NCBI GenBank assembly: GCA_942493055.1 | Contig: OW818680.1 | Coordinates: 1,798,001-1,862,000, forward strand | Direction: 5' to 3' | Length of the DNA: 64,000 nt | Source of the DNA: CAIZQW01 sp942493055 | Lineage (GTDB): Bacteria; Verrucomicrobiota; Kiritimatiellia; RFP12; UBA1067 | Shown here: positions 15,941-25,439 of the stretch, one piece after another | How the letters are laid out: every line of letters starts with the position of its first letter | Position numbering within the stretch: the stretch's first letter is position 1 | The notes under the pieces: model-generated | Seen by the model: only the letters and a program-made list of their open reading frames with translations | What the model was told of the DNA's origin: nothing | Database searches by the model: none | Program-made: the position numbers and the translations under genes

Positions 15941-18900
15941 CTACAGATCACGCGGGTAGAGTTCAACGGGGCAGCCTCGGACTGGATACCGCAAGATGCC
16001 GTTGATCCTGGCTTGATCTGTGAACCAGCTTGCGCCAAGGCCGAAGGGCATCTCTTTGATCGATTCCGCCTCTCCGCAATCGCCGCAACCCGCTGTCCAT
16101 CCGGGCAAAAGTACACCTGCATATTTTCCATACACACCCGTTCTGGTCGCAAAGTTCATCCGGAAGGTTCCCGAGAAGATTCCCGTAGCCTTCCTGAAAC
16201 TCATCCGTGTCAAAGTACCATCTACGACCGGCGTGGTCAGGGTGATCATGTCAGCAGTGATGGTCAAGGGATAGGCGTCCGGATAGAGCGTCAATGCGCC
16301 ATATTGCGTACTCGCAGGCAAGAGGGCGCTGCCAAAAGAGAGAACCATCGGCAAAGCTCCGAACGTTTCCGCATAACTTTCGTAGAACGCAGCCAGGTCA
16401 TCCGCGCTGCTGTAGTAGCCGCCATAGACCCCGTACTTCCATTGATACGACAACTCCGGCACGAGTTCCGTATGCGTCCACCAGACATCCGCGATCTCGG
16501 CCTTGTCCCCACCATAAATAAGGCGGGGATAGTCCTTGTACGTATTCTTGGCATTAGCCTGGATCGCCAATTGGCCAGAGATAATTTCCTTGCCGGTCTT
16601 CTTGAAGAAACCAAACTGGGCGTACTCGTGCACGACTTCGGAAGGTTGCTCACCCGTATAGGTCAAGAGCACGCCAGAGCCGCTGAAAGATACACCATTC
16701 GCCAGTTTGCCTGCGTACGTCATTGAGCCGCTCGCGACTGCATACGTACTCATGGAAAGCGTCATATAGGAGTGCCCCAGCGGCATGAGGCTTTGATCCC
16801 CAATGGCAACCGCGCCATCCTCTTCCGTATTCGCAGAGAGGGCAACCGTATAATAGCCTTGATACAGCGTAGCCGGCGTCGATGCGCTCCAAGGTTTAGG
16901 AACCAAATCCACCAGCAGATCCTTGTCCGTTGCAACTTCAGTCAACAGGGCATCAACATGTCCAAGCGTATCCAATTGGACGGTCACCACATAACCAGAA
17001 GCCTGCATCACAGCGGTCAATGAGCCGTCTTCAGCAATCGCACTCCAACCCGTGGCGGAGAAGGATACGCCAAACCCGATGGCATGCACGTACTTGGCGG
17101 TGAGCCGACCCGTGGTGCCGATGGTCAAGTTAAAGAGCCCCGTGACCTTGTTCGCTTCCGGATCAACCACCACATAGTTTGCAAAGCTGTAACTCTTTGC
17201 AACTGCAGCCGGATTTATCGTTGCAACACTCCTGACTTGGAAATCCAGACGGATGGTTCCGCCCTTCACCATGGTGAAGCCAACCAACTCGGAAGCCTGA
17301 TAGACGGCGGAATATGAGCCAACACGTGTCGGCGTTCCACTCAACACCATCTCTTGATTCGCCGCATCGTAAGTGACCCTGATGCCACTGGGCAAAGACC
17401 CCGACAGCCTGGAGAGCGTAAGCCGACCGGCTCCCAATGTTTCCACTTTGATCGTCTTATTGAGAGAAACGCTCGTGGTCAAGGTCACCGCTGCCGTCGC
17501 CGTTGCAAAAGCCGGTTTCGCGGCCACAACGAGAATGGTCAACCTGCTCTTCCCGTAAACCGCTGCGATCCCCGTCGGCGCAAAGGTGACCGTGACCGTC
17601 TTGGTCACTGCCAAGGCCGGGAGCGTAAGTGTGACCTGCTTCTTCGGCACAAGGTCCTTGTTTACCCAGGCGAGGGTATTCTCGCTGAGCGTTCCGGCGG
17701 TGGTGGTGATCATCGCGGAGACCGCAGATGCGGCTCCGTTGATACGTTCGATCGCCAGCGGGATGGTACTCCCCTCAACCGCCACGATGGTCATGTTCTT
17801 GGCGAAGTACTGGTCGGTCGCCGGGGCGAACTGGAGCTGTCCGACAACGGGGAGGTCGTTCTCAAGGAGCGTGACATCCAGTGTACCCTTGCCAGCCGCG
17901 ATAGCTGCTGCAGGCGCTGGGTTCAGCACAGCCAAAGCGAGCTGGATGACCTGGTTGCCGTCAAAGACGATATCATTGTTGACGGTGAAGGTCACGCTGG
18001 TCGTGCCGACCTGTCCTTCGGCCCAGTTAAGATTGATTCCATCGGCCGGGAAGCCGTGGCGGTAGGCTTCTGAAGTCGTGCCGCCGCCCAGCGTGATCTG
18101 CGCGTCAACAGCTCCGGAGCTTCCGTTTTTGCGTTCGACCGTGACTGTGCAGGTTCCTGCGGTCTCGGTGATGTTCGTCGTGGTGAAGGTGAACCCGACC
18201 TCCCCGGGATTCCAGATCTGCCAAGTGAAGGGGGCCTCGCCGACGACACCCGCAAAGTTCAGGGTGGTCACACCTGTTCGCAGGGCGCGCCAGAGGTTGC
18301 TGCCCAACGCCTCGAAGTCCGCGGGATTGCACTGGTAGGTCCCTACAAAACGGTAGACCTTGTTGGACGCAATCTCCATCTGGAGCTGCGTGGCCGACGT
18401 CACCTGCTGCGAAGCTTGAGTCTCCGAGGGGACCAGGACGAAGGAAGAGGTGACCGTGTAGTCGCGGATCGTGCTCGACAGCCTCGTGCCAGCGAACTCC
18501 TGGCCTGTCGCTGAGACAACCAGGAAACTGCCTGCGACAGGCGCACTGTTGGTCAGGACGAAGCCAGGCAGGAGGTTCCCTGCAACAGGTCCAGCAAGGG
18601 TGGCGCCCGCCGCGCTTTGGATCGAGAGTGTGACCACAGCGGCTGCGGGCCCCGTGACCTGAAAGAGCTGGCGCATCCCAGACCCGATGCCGGACAGCAG
18701 ATAAACATCGTTCTTGTCGGAGGCACTGAGCTGAGCCGTCTTCTGGCCGTCCTTGGCCAGCGTCTCAGCCGTCCAGTCCCTGTGACCATTTTTCTCTTCG
18801 TTCACATCACTCACCAGCGTCAGGGCTTCAGTCAAACGGAGAATAGCAGGAGCGATGTCATACGGATAGCTCTTGACACCGGTCACTATGTTGGTAACGG

Positions 18901-21463
18901 TTGTCCCATTGTTCGTCAAACCGACACGTCCGGCAACCGTTCCATCCTTGCGAAGCAGGAGGACCGTCGGATAGCCAATACGCACCGTGCCCGGGAAGAG
19001 CCAGCCAGCATTGTACTGCTGATTGCTGTTGGCGATCAGCTTAGCCTCAGCCTGAGCAACGGGGATGCCGTTGCGAGACAGATAGGCGCTGCCACTGAAC
19101 TTCGTTCGCGTAGAATCGACAGCATGCCTCAGGAGTGTGGGAGGCGTGGCATCACGTCTCGGATTATCAAACATCACCAAGCGGATATTATTATTTTGTA
19201 CAAAGGTCTTAAATTCCGGCGTGTCAAAAACCGTCTCCTCCATGCCCACGCACCAGGGACACCAGAGAGCGCCTGAGAAGACCACAAGCGTATAAGCCGC
19301 CCCTATTGTTTGGGCCGTCGCATTGGTCGCCTTTGACAGATCCATGGTCCACTCGCCGACAGCGGGTACTTGGTTGAAGAAGGGGTTCAACGGGCCGTTC
19401 GGCACGGTAGCGACGTAGGTGATGGAATTGGTTTCAACCGGATTGCGCTGGTTGTCCAGCAAGGTCAGGACGACCTTCTGATTCAAGGCATAGTGCGCGT
19501 TCAGGCTCGTCACCAGGGTGTACTGATTGGTGTCGCCGGGTGCAAAGAGGACTTGATTTGTCGCAACCGCGCTATCGGGATAGGTTGCCACGAGATAGTT
19601 GGTCCCAGGTGTGCTGAAACCCTTGACCCGCACAAGAGGGACCTCCACGGTTGTCGTGGTGGGTTCAGCCTCTAGACGTGCTGTCGTGCTATTGCCACAG
19701 GCGAACTGTCCGCCGACGGTTGTGTAGAGGACTCCATTATTATCATAGCCTGTCAACCAGACGTTCATGGCATCAATAAACTGCTGGCCTGACTTGCTGG
19801 GGAAAGACTGTGCATGCGTCACGAGTTCGCCGCTCGTCTTCTTCCAGTAGAAGCCCAGCCAAGGATAGGATGAGCCGGGATTTGCCAGATGGCTCCGTAT
19901 CCAGTTGTACCCCGTATAATTATCTTCCGTGACAAGACCCTTCAGCGCCAGGAAGAGCACCTTCTGATTAGCGATCCAGCCTTGAACGAGCGGTGTATTA
20001 TTTGTCATCACAAACGCATTACACAGGGGACAGCCCTCGTTGCCCCAATAGATAATCAGGGGGATGTTGAGCCGTGCAGCCAAGTTCGTGTACTCCGCAA
20101 AAACTCCTGCAGGTCCTGAGACGGGTGATTTATACCCATACCATTGCCCCAGTACTGGCTCCCCTGATGTCACGATATTCGTAAACGATACAGACGCATA
20201 CTCCTTGTCATAGACCTTTAGCGAGAGAATCGTCTTGCCCACGACCGTAGCTGCCGGCGCATTCGAGGCTATCGTCAATTTGAGACTCTTGCTCGCCGCC
20301 TGGTATCCTGCCTCTTCGGGCACGGTAAAGGTGAGGCTCTTCTCGCCAGCCACACCGTGGCCCCATTGAATCGGGCCCTTGGACGGTAAATTCGTATTCC
20401 AGTTCAACATCGCGGAGATTGCCAGATCACTCCCTTCGATACGTGATAGCCATACGGTTATGGTCTGACCTTCATAAACCGTCTCCTCTGCTGTTGAAAA
20501 AGCGGCCTTTGGTTGGGCACCGAATTGAACCTGCGTATAACCAATCTTGCCGGCGACAACGACATCGCGTTTGTAGTTGACCTTATAGCTCACGACCACG
20601 TTGGTGTTCGCCATGCGCCCGATTTTGACCACGAGCGGTGCATTGGTCGTGGCTTGGTATCTGAATGTCCCCAGTAGATTAGTCAAAGCACCGACAGGAA
20701 CGAGACTGTCGCCGATGAAAAACTCCGCCTTCAACCCCGTGACCGGACCATTCGTGACCACATCCGAGAACCAGACATGATTCGTCATGCCGACAAGGGA
20801 ACCGGTCAGCTTCATCCAGTCATTGGTATCCGTCATGTTCAACGAGTGAGGCCCCTGTACCGTTGCCGTCTCTCCGATCGCGACCACATTTGTTGTTCCC
20901 ACCCGTGTATTATCATTCGTGTCCCACGCATCTGTGGGCAGCGGGATATTTGAATAGGCAGCAAAATGCAGTTCTGCCAAGGCACGGGTGCGTCCTGCAA
21001 GAGGGCTGCCGATGGGATAATTCCCGGAGGTATCGCGTCCAACATAGCGCTGCTCAACAAGCACCTTCCCATCTTTCTTCCAATAGTACATCAAAAAGGG
21101 GTAGGCATCCAGTTTCCGGTCGGTACCAGTCCCCCACATCCAGTAGTAGAAGGTTGGGTCCAGAGTATCTTTGACATAGATGTAAATATAAGGGGTAGCA
21201 TTCATCCAAGTGTTGAAGGCTGCGTCTGCATTTATTGCTGTATTGTATTTGTTGCAGTAGTAACAATCCTTATCCCCCCAAAGCGCAATGACAGGAATCC
21301 CGCTTGCCTCAGCGTATGTTTTTGCTGTAGCCCAGTCCGTACACCATTTCCCGGGCGTCGGTGTCGTGACAGTCGGTAACGGAACGTACTGCGCAAGTAA
21401 ACTCTGTTGCATACACAACAGTGCTATGACACCCATAAATCCCATTTTCTTTCTCAATGACAT
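15941..21463 (-). CDS. Giant secreted protein with three thioredoxin-like and several Calx-beta-like domains
   Basis: The 1840-aa protein has a signal peptide (residues 1-25, ending SLLAQ). Three thioredoxin-like domains are visible, with active-site pairs CYYC (67-70), CPLC (478-481) and CPWC (735-738). Calx-beta-like segments lie at about 310-425, 1088-1205 and 1208-1315, each with a (V/A)xEG or TETAG-type start and repeated strands. A putative Ig-like (He_PIG-type) segment at about 1340-1410 (GLPSG-like LSGSLPSGIRV) is followed by Gly/Tyr-rich beta repeats and a Cys-containing C-terminus. AAAGGAG precedes the ATG. It probably acts outside the cytoplasm in adhesion or thiol-disulfide exchange, which is inference. 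No membrane anchor or sorting motif was seen. Confidence 0.85.
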   Translation of the reverse strand: MSLRKKMGFMGVIALLCMQQSLLAQYVPLPTVTTPTPGKWCTDWATAKTYAEASGIPVIALWGDKDCYYCNKYNTAINADAAFNTWMNATPYIYIYVKDTLDPTFYYWMWGTGTDRKLDAYPFLMYYWKKDGKVLVEQRYVGRDTSGNYPIGSPLAGRTRALAELHFAAYSNIPLPTDAWDTNDNTRVGTTNVVAIGETATVQGPHSLNMTDTNDWMKLTGSLVGMTNHVWFSDVVTNGPVTGLKAEFFIGDSLVPVGALTNLLGTFRYQATTNAPLVVKIGRMANTNVVVSYKVNYKRDVVVAGKIGYTQVQFGAQPKAAFSTAEETVYEGQTITVWLSRIEGSDLAISAMLNWNTNLPSKGPIQWGHGVAGEKSLTFTVPEEAGYQAASKSLKLTIASNAPAATVVGKTILSLKVYDKEYASVSFTNIVTSGEPVLGQWYGYKSPVSGPAGVFAEYTNLAARLNIPLIIYWGNEGCPLCNAFVMTNNTPLVQGWIANQKVLFLALKGLVTEDNYTGYNWIRSHLANPGSSYPWLGFYWKKTSGELVTHAQSFPSKSGQQFIDAMNVWLTGYDNNGVLYTTVGGQFACGNSTTARLEAEPTTTTVEVPLVRVKGFSTPGTNYLVATYPDSAVATNQVLFAPGDTNQYTLVTSLNAHYALNQKVVLTLLDNQRNPVETNSITYVATVPNGPLNPFFNQVPAVGEWTMDLSKATNATAQTIGAAYTLVVFSGALWCPWCVGMEETVFDTPEFKTFVQNNNIRLVMFDNPRRDATPPTLLRHAVDSTRTKFSGSAYLSRNGIPVAQAEAKLIANSNQQYNAGWLFPGTVRIGYPTVLLLRKDGTVAGRVGLTNNGTTVTNIVTGVKSYPYDIAPAILRLTEALTLVSDVNEEKNGHRDWTAETLAKDGQKTAQLSASDKNDVYLLSGIGSGMRQLFQVTGPAAAVVTLSIQSAAGATLAGPVAGNLLPGFVLTNSAPVAGSFLVVSATGQEFAGTRLSSTIRDYTVTSSFVLVPSETQASQQVTSATQLQMEIASNKVYRFVGTYQCNPADFEALGSNLWRALRTGVTTLNFAGVVGEAPFTWQIWNPGEVGFTFTTTNITETAGTCTVTVERKNGSSGAVDAQITLGGGTTSEAYRHGFPADGINLNWAEGQVGTTSVTFTVNNDIVFDGNQVIQLALAVLNPAPAAAIAAGKGTLDVTLLENDLPVVGQLQFAPATDQYFAKNMTIVAVEGSTIPLAIERINGAASAVSAMITTTAGTLSENTLAWVNKDLVPKKQVTLTLPALAVTKTVTVTFAPTGIAAVYGKSRLTILVVAAKPAFATATAAVTLTTSVSLNKTIKVETLGAGRLTLSRLSGSLPSGIRVTYDAANQEMVLSGTPTRVGSYSAVYQASELVGFTMVKGGTIRLDFQVRSVATINPAAVAKSYSFANYVVVDPEANKVTGLFNLTIGTTGRLTAKYVHAIGFGVSFSATGWSAIAEDGSLTAVMQASGYVVTVQLDTLGHVDALLTEVATDKDLLVDLVPKPWSASTPATLYQGYYTVALSANTEEDGAVAIGDQSLMPLGHSYMTLSMSTYAVASGSMTYAGKLANGVSFSGSGVLLTYTGEQPSEVVHEYAQFGFFKKTGKEIISGQLAIQANAKNTYKDYPRLIYGGDKAEIADVWWTHTELVPELSYQWKYGVYGGYYSSADDLAAFYESYAETFGALPMVLSFGSALLPASTQYGALTLYPDAYPLTITADMITLTTPVVDGTLTRMSFRKATGIFSGTFRMNFATRTGVYGKYAGVLLPGWTAGCGDCGEAESIKEMPFGLGASWFTDQARINGILRYPVRGCPVELYPRDL

Positions 21464-21549
21464 ATTGATCTCCTTTTGTTAACCCAAGACTGCTTGTTTC
21501 TGACGTTATATAGCCGTAGAGCCTAATACGCCTAAGTGAATAAATCAAT

Positions 21550-21578
21550 AGTATACCTCTCGACTAGACTTTCGTCAA
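21550..21578 (-). promoter_or_regulatory. Sigma-70-type promoter of the 1840-aa gene
   Basis: On the minus strand: TTGACG (21578-21573), 17-bp spacer, TATACT (21555-21550). Transcription would begin about 80 bp before the ATG. Confidence 0.75.
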
Positions 21579-21607
21579 GGGCATAATCATGATTGAAATA
21601 AAAAAAC

Positions 21608-22396
21608 TTAAAGTGCGGAAACGGCTAATGGATTATCCCGCCTCCATACGTCAATCCACCTCTGCGCGGCTTCAGGCGTCGTATACGCTTCTCCGGCAAT
21701 ATGCTCATAGCCCTCATTGCCCACTTGCCGTGCACCGGGATTGCCCGAGTTAATCAGATTCACGATGTACTGCAAGGCCAAGCCGTCATCGATGTCATAG
21801 AATTCCATGACCGACTCACGAAGCGCATCCACATCTTGAATCTGCGTCATGCCTTCGTAAAGCTCCTTGGCTTTCGTCTCTTCATCCGCGATCGTCTTCA
21901 CGGCATCCAGCCAGCCATCCTGGGCGTCACTGGCAACCTCGGCGTCTGAATCCCTCAACATCCCCCTCAAGTCCGCGACGGCCGGTTGCTTGAACCAGCG
22001 CAACGATTCAACAACCTTGCCGCGCACATACGGCGACGGGGAACGGGCCAGTTCGGCAGAAGCTGCCCGGACCTTGCCAAGATCCTCATCATCTAAGGCA
22101 AGCTGAAGGTCATCCAGGCCTTTCTTTTCTGTGAGGTTCACGAAACTGTTCGTAGCGAGATTCACCGTCGGCCTTTTAAGCGTAATCCGTTCATTGTTCA
22201 GGGGTGTGACCGTTAGCTTTTTTTCACGTTTCTTTTTTGTGACCCCTTGTGTCGATTTTGCTGTGACACGTGCTTCATCCTTAGGCTGGCCTCCTTCGTC
22301 ACTAACACGCGGATCTGCCATCTTCTCGCCCAGAAAGAAACAGGTCCCCAGAAACAGGACAACCAGGACACCCCCAACAGTAATTTTCCAGTTCAT
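21608..22396 (-). CDS. Membrane-anchored HEAT-repeat-like protein
   Basis: The 262-aa protein has an N-terminal hydrophobic segment (about residues 5-23, VLVVLFLGTCFFL). A basic linker follows, then helical pairs from about residue 95 such as DLGKVRAASAELARSPSPYVRGKVVESLRW and VADLRGMLRDSDAEVASDAQDGW in HEAT-like spacing. Such repeats usually bind proteins. The ATG overlaps the PpiC gene stop by 4 bp, so the two are co-translated. Its partner is unknown. Confidence 0.72.
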   Translation of the reverse strand: MNWKITVGGVLVVLFLGTCFFLGEKMADPRVSDEGGQPKDEARVTAKSTQGVTKKKREKKLTVTPLNNERITLKRPTVNLATNSFVNLTEKKGLDDLQLALDDEDLGKVRAASAELARSPSPYVRGKVVESLRWFKQPAVADLRGMLRDSDAEVASDAQDGWLDAVKTIADEETKAKELYEGMTQIQDVDALRESVMEFYDIDDGLALQYIVNLINSGNPGARQVGNEGYEHIAGEAYTTPEAAQRWIDVWRRDNPLAVSAL

Positions 22397-23565
22397 TTCG
22401 TCTCCTCCTTCGTCTCAAGTTTGCTCAACCCTCTCTGCGGACGAGTTGGCTTCTTTGCTTTTGCGTTTAACCATAAATTGGTTCCGTTCGGATACTCGAT
22501 CAAGGAGTTCGCCATCAATGCGGGTATCCAATTCTGCTGAAGATCCTTGACCTTCTGCGTGGCTACAGCCATTTCAACGTGCTCGCGCGGCGGCAGTTGG
22601 GCATCGGCTCCCCCTTCTGCCAGCCTCAACAGGATCCGCATCAGCTTGACGGTCGAAGGTCCGCTCGGTTCAACAGCCGGGCCGAGAACTTCCTGGGTAC
22701 GCTCAACTATTTTGATCAATACAAGCCCCTCCTCCATGTCGATCGGCTCTGAGACCGAGCCTACAGGCAAGGTGAATGCAGCCTCTCGCACCTTGGCATT
22801 CTCGATCTCCCCCTTTACGAAGGTCCCCCATTCGCCAAGCGGCTTATCTTCCGCTTCGGAGTAGAGTGCCGCCAGCTTCAAAAAATCCTCCCCCTTCTTC
22901 GCCTGCTCATAAATACGACGCCCCTTGGCGATCACCAAGCGATTGGTCGCCTCTGCCCGCTCATGATAGGCCTTAATCCCTTGAATGCGGGCCTCTATAT
23001 CCGCAGGAGAGACTTTAAGCGACGCGCCGTGTTCCGCCTCCCGGAATGAGCGAATCAGCGCGTTTTCATCCATCAAAGTCTTCATGGAACGCCCCACGCG
23101 CCCGAGCTCTGTAAACTTCCGCTCGAGGTCACGTTCCTCGACCTTCAACAACGCGCCCATGTCGGTCCGTGAAATTTGGACAGCCTCTGCAGATGGCTGA
23201 TGCTTCTTGGCTCGTGCGGCCTGGAGGATGACCTGTCGCGCAATAAACTCTTGCAGGAGCGTGCTGCTCCAATGAGGACGGTAAATCTTCACGTCCTGCT
23301 TCTGCGCTCCAGGCCGGCTCAGGAGAAAAAGCGCCTCCTTCACAGCCATGGCATCGTCATAATTCTCGCGCGTAAGGGGTGTCCCGTTGACCGATACGAT
23401 CACGTCGGACGGAGCCATTTCCTCAATGAGTTTACTGGACGTTCCAACCTTGAACCCCTGTGTCAACGGCTGGTCTGCCTCCCGCTTGCACCCCATGGCA
23501 ACTGCCAGGAAAAAAGAGACGGAGGCAATCTTGAAAAAAAGATAACGATCATGAGCAGAGTTCAT
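22393..23565 (-). CDS. PpiC/SurA-type peptidyl-prolyl isomerase, probable lipoprotein
   Basis: The 390-aa protein has a hydrophobic N-terminus ending in AMGCKRE, an imperfect lipobox with Cys at about residue 26. A SurA-like N-terminal helical region includes the chaperone-type segment FIARQVILQAARAKKHQ. The rotamase domain at about 215-290 contains GEDFLKLAALYSEAEDK, then LGEWGTFVKGEIENAKVREA and LPVGSVSEPI, as in parvulins. It should fold exported proteins. Lying upstream of the HEAT-like gene and near the secreted Trx/Calx-beta protein, it may serve that secretion set. Confidence 0.85.
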   Translation of the reverse strand: MNSAHDRYLFFKIASVSFFLAVAMGCKREADQPLTQGFKVGTSSKLIEEMAPSDVIVSVNGTPLTRENYDDAMAVKEALFLLSRPGAQKQDVKIYRPHWSSTLLQEFIARQVILQAARAKKHQPSAEAVQISRTDMGALLKVEERDLERKFTELGRVGRSMKTLMDENALIRSFREAEHGASLKVSPADIEARIQGIKAYHERAEATNRLVIAKGRRIYEQAKKGEDFLKLAALYSEAEDKPLGEWGTFVKGEIENAKVREAAFTLPVGSVSEPIDMEEGLVLIKIVERTQEVLGPAVEPSGPSTVKLMRILLRLAEGGADAQLPPREHVEMAVATQKVKDLQQNWIPALMANSLIEYPNGTNLWLNAKAKKPTRPQRGLSKLETKEETK

Positions 23566-23592
23566 AAATAACAGACTTTTTTTGAAAGCAAA

Positions 23593-23618
23593 AAAGCAGA
23601 GGTTTAATCCTCTGCTTT
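23593..23618 (-). terminator. Rho-independent terminator
   Basis: AAAGCAGAGG and CCTCTGCTTT pair around a 6-bp loop, followed on the minus strand by a T-run. It ends the transcript of the secreted protein at 23658. Confidence 0.85.
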
Positions 23619-23657
23619 CTTGACGATTAACTCGTTTTCAACATGCTACCGAAACGG

Positions 23658-24338
23658 TTAGAGAACCGAAGGCAACAGGCTGTCAATGTAATCCGCATTC
23701 GCAGCCAGCTTCTTGGAAGCAGAGCTGTTGTACTTGATCGAGAACGAACCGTAACCGATCGTGCCGACAAGCAACTGTGTGTTCGGGATGCAGAGATCGT
23801 AAGGCAGAGCGACTCCACCAGGAGCGCAAGCGACGACGCAAACAGGAGCCAGCAGTTCAGCCTGAACGTTGCCACTGATGCTGCTCACACGGCCATTCTT
23901 GGCATCCCACTTTCCGAAGCCCATGATATAGATCGAATCAGCGATCGTTCCATACGCTTCGATATCGGTATTCTTCTTACCAATGCGGCCGAGAATGTCC
24001 CAAGTGACCGTTTCGCCAATGACAACCATCTCATCGGTCTTCTTGTCGAAAAGGTCGAGAATGTTACCCTCAAACGCATCGCATTCGCAAGAGCAATTCC
24101 AGTAGTAGCCCTTGTAGGACTTGCTGCTGATGACGCGATAGCAAATGCTTGTCGAGCCGGGGGCACATTCGGTTCCAATGTCGATCGCGCCGCTCTTGGC
24201 CGCGGTGGTCTTGAGCGTCATCGAAACGTTGTAAACCTGAGCGCAATCAGCGTCAACAGGATCCGGTCCTGGTTCACATTGTGCATACGAACTAGCAGCA
24301 GCCACTAACGCCGCAGCCATAACAACTAACTTCTTCAT
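23658..24338 (-). CDS. Small secreted cysteine-containing protein, unknown function
   Basis: No family recognised. The signal peptide is MKKLVVMAAALVAAASSYAQ (cleavage after AQ). The mature part has about ten Cys in pairs such as CEPGPDPVDADC, NCSCECD and CAPG, and many Thr/Gly/Ser strand-like stretches, suggesting a disulfide-bonded beta fold. I set the start at 24338 because AAGGAG lies upstream. It has its own promoter and a long leader with strong inverted repeats, so expression may be regulated. Confidence 0.75.
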   Translation of the reverse strand: MKKLVVMAAALVAAASSYAQCEPGPDPVDADCAQVYNVSMTLKTTAAKSGAIDIGTECAPGSTSICYRVISSKSYKGYYWNCSCECDAFEGNILDLFDKKTDEMVVIGETVTWDILGRIGKKNTDIEAYGTIADSIYIMGFGKWDAKNGRVSSISGNVQAELLAPVCVVACAPGGVALPYDLCIPNTQLLVGTIGYGSFSIKYNSSASKKLAANADYIDSLLPSVL

Positions 24339-24514
24339 AGAGTAATACTCCTTCTTGTTTTGTTTGGTCTTCGCTTTCATCTTTCCCTGCACTCGCAAGG
24401 CGATTCGGCGTCAACCGTTACTGTAACGTTCAGACAGCTCCAATTAATCTTCCGTCGGTACCGATGACCTAGGTTCGGACACCGCGTCCGAAAAGCTGTT
24501 GCGGTCTGAAAAAC
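24339..24514 (-). ncRNA. Structured 5' leader (candidate regulatory RNA, unclassified)
   Basis: On the minus strand this roughly 176-nt leader contains a closing pair CAGAC/GUCUG (24508-24504 with 24435-24431), a perfect hairpin UUCGGAC/GUCCGAA with a 5-nt loop (24492-24474), an UCGGUACCGA palindrome (24464-24455) and a CGUUAC/GUAACG palindrome (24428-24416). It does not match riboswitch classes I know, including the c-di-GMP types. It could instead hold protein binding sites on DNA. Confidence 0.45.
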
Positions 24515-24520
24515 AGGGAT

Positions 24521-24549
24521 AATTTACCACACTGCCCTGAAAACGTCAA
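24521..24549 (-). promoter_or_regulatory. Sigma-70-type promoter of the secreted protein gene
   Basis: On the minus strand: TTGACG (24549-24544), 17-bp spacer, TAAATT (24526-24521). It fixes the leader start near 24514. Confidence 0.65.
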
Positions 24550-24624
24550 CACCCTTTTTGATTTTTGTTAGTTTTTTATGCAGAATAAAACCCCTTATTT
24601 CCACATAAAAAAAGTGCGCTCTCT

Positions 24625-25308
24625 TCAGGGCTCCGAAATCAAACGCGCTAACCGTTCTAAATAACGCTTGCTTCGGGTTGTGACCCGATAACGGACAAAC
24701 CATTTGAGATAGGTCAACCCTGGAATGACAGCCTTAGCACGCGGCTCAAAGTCAACCATTCTCAGCGCATACGCAGAGGGGCTTGTCCATTGAACAAGAA
24801 TATTCCGAGGGTCATAAACAGCAATTGCATGAAGAATCATTTGATCTAAAAAATCCCGCACGCGTTCATACAGCTCTTGAGCCTGCTGTTGATTGGTCAT
24901 GCGCTTCATCTCCGCCTCAACCAGTCTCGTATACGAGCCATCCCAATTGAGCAACAACGACTCCCTCACGCCCCACCCATACTGCGGAGAGTAGAGGCGG
25001 TCCATCTGCTCGGGGAACGCCTTCATCACCTCTGAAGGCAGGCGCTTTTTCAGACGCTGATAGTACCGCCACTCCTGCATATTGATGTTGAATAAATAGA
25101 TGTGCCGCGTCAACAGAAGGCGCCAGCGTGTGCTGTTTTTTCGCTTCGGATGTAACTTGTCCTGACAGGTATAAAATTTGACACAGGTCCTTCCCGTGGG
25201 CTCGCGATAACAGCTCCGCACCGCACCGCACCCAATCAGCTCGTATCCTGACAGGTCGGCCGTGAATTGAATTGCCGTATTGCGTGATGACCGCTTCGCT
25301 TTCGGCAT
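24625..25308 (-). CDS. YrbL-like protein-kinase-fold protein
   Basis: The protein has the YrbL pattern: LSGYELIGCGAVRSCYREP (nucleotide-binding loop) and CVKFYTC in the first 60 residues. An E-x-x-YY helix follows (QEWRYYQRLKKR), then the catalytic-like segment IAVYDPRNILVQ and a terminal LRMVDFEPRA. These correspond to eukaryotic-like kinase N- and C-lobes. I favour the ATG at 25308; a longer frame from 25425 would translate a dispersed repeat (N-term NIEHSTSNVQ). Members are poorly characterised. It closes a glycan cluster with another kinase-fold gene, so a sugar substrate is possible. Confidence 0.65.
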   Translation of the reverse strand: MPKAKRSSRNTAIQFTADLSGYELIGCGAVRSCYREPTGRTCVKFYTCQDKLHPKRKNSTRWRLLLTRHIYLFNINMQEWRYYQRLKKRLPSEVMKAFPEQMDRLYSPQYGWGVRESLLLNWDGSYTRLVEAEMKRMTNQQQAQELYERVRDFLDQMILHAIAVYDPRNILVQWTSPSAYALRMVDFEPRAKAVIPGLTYLKWFVRYRVTTRSKRYLERLARLISEP

Positions 25309-25361
25309 TCGCCGAATGGTTTCCGCTTCGCTCCAACGAGTCCTTATTGCCTTATTAAAGC

Positions 25362-25430
25362 TTCGACGTTGGACGTTCGATGTTGAATGTTCGATGTTCG
25401 TATTCATTCGTGTGGTTCGTGTCATTCGAT
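25362..25430. repeat. GATGTTC-type degenerate 9-bp tandem repeat
   Basis: Repeated units of CGATGTTCG/TGGACGTTC run through 25362-25395, then a TTCGTGTGG/TTCGTGTCA pair. The same GATGTTC repeat occurs at 50533-50570. Confidence 0.75.
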
Positions 25431-25439
25431 GCTAAAATA

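Noticed and set aside
24339..24514. c-di-GMP riboswitch
   Set aside because: The conserved GEMM core and paired loops are not present. The structure is left as unclassified.
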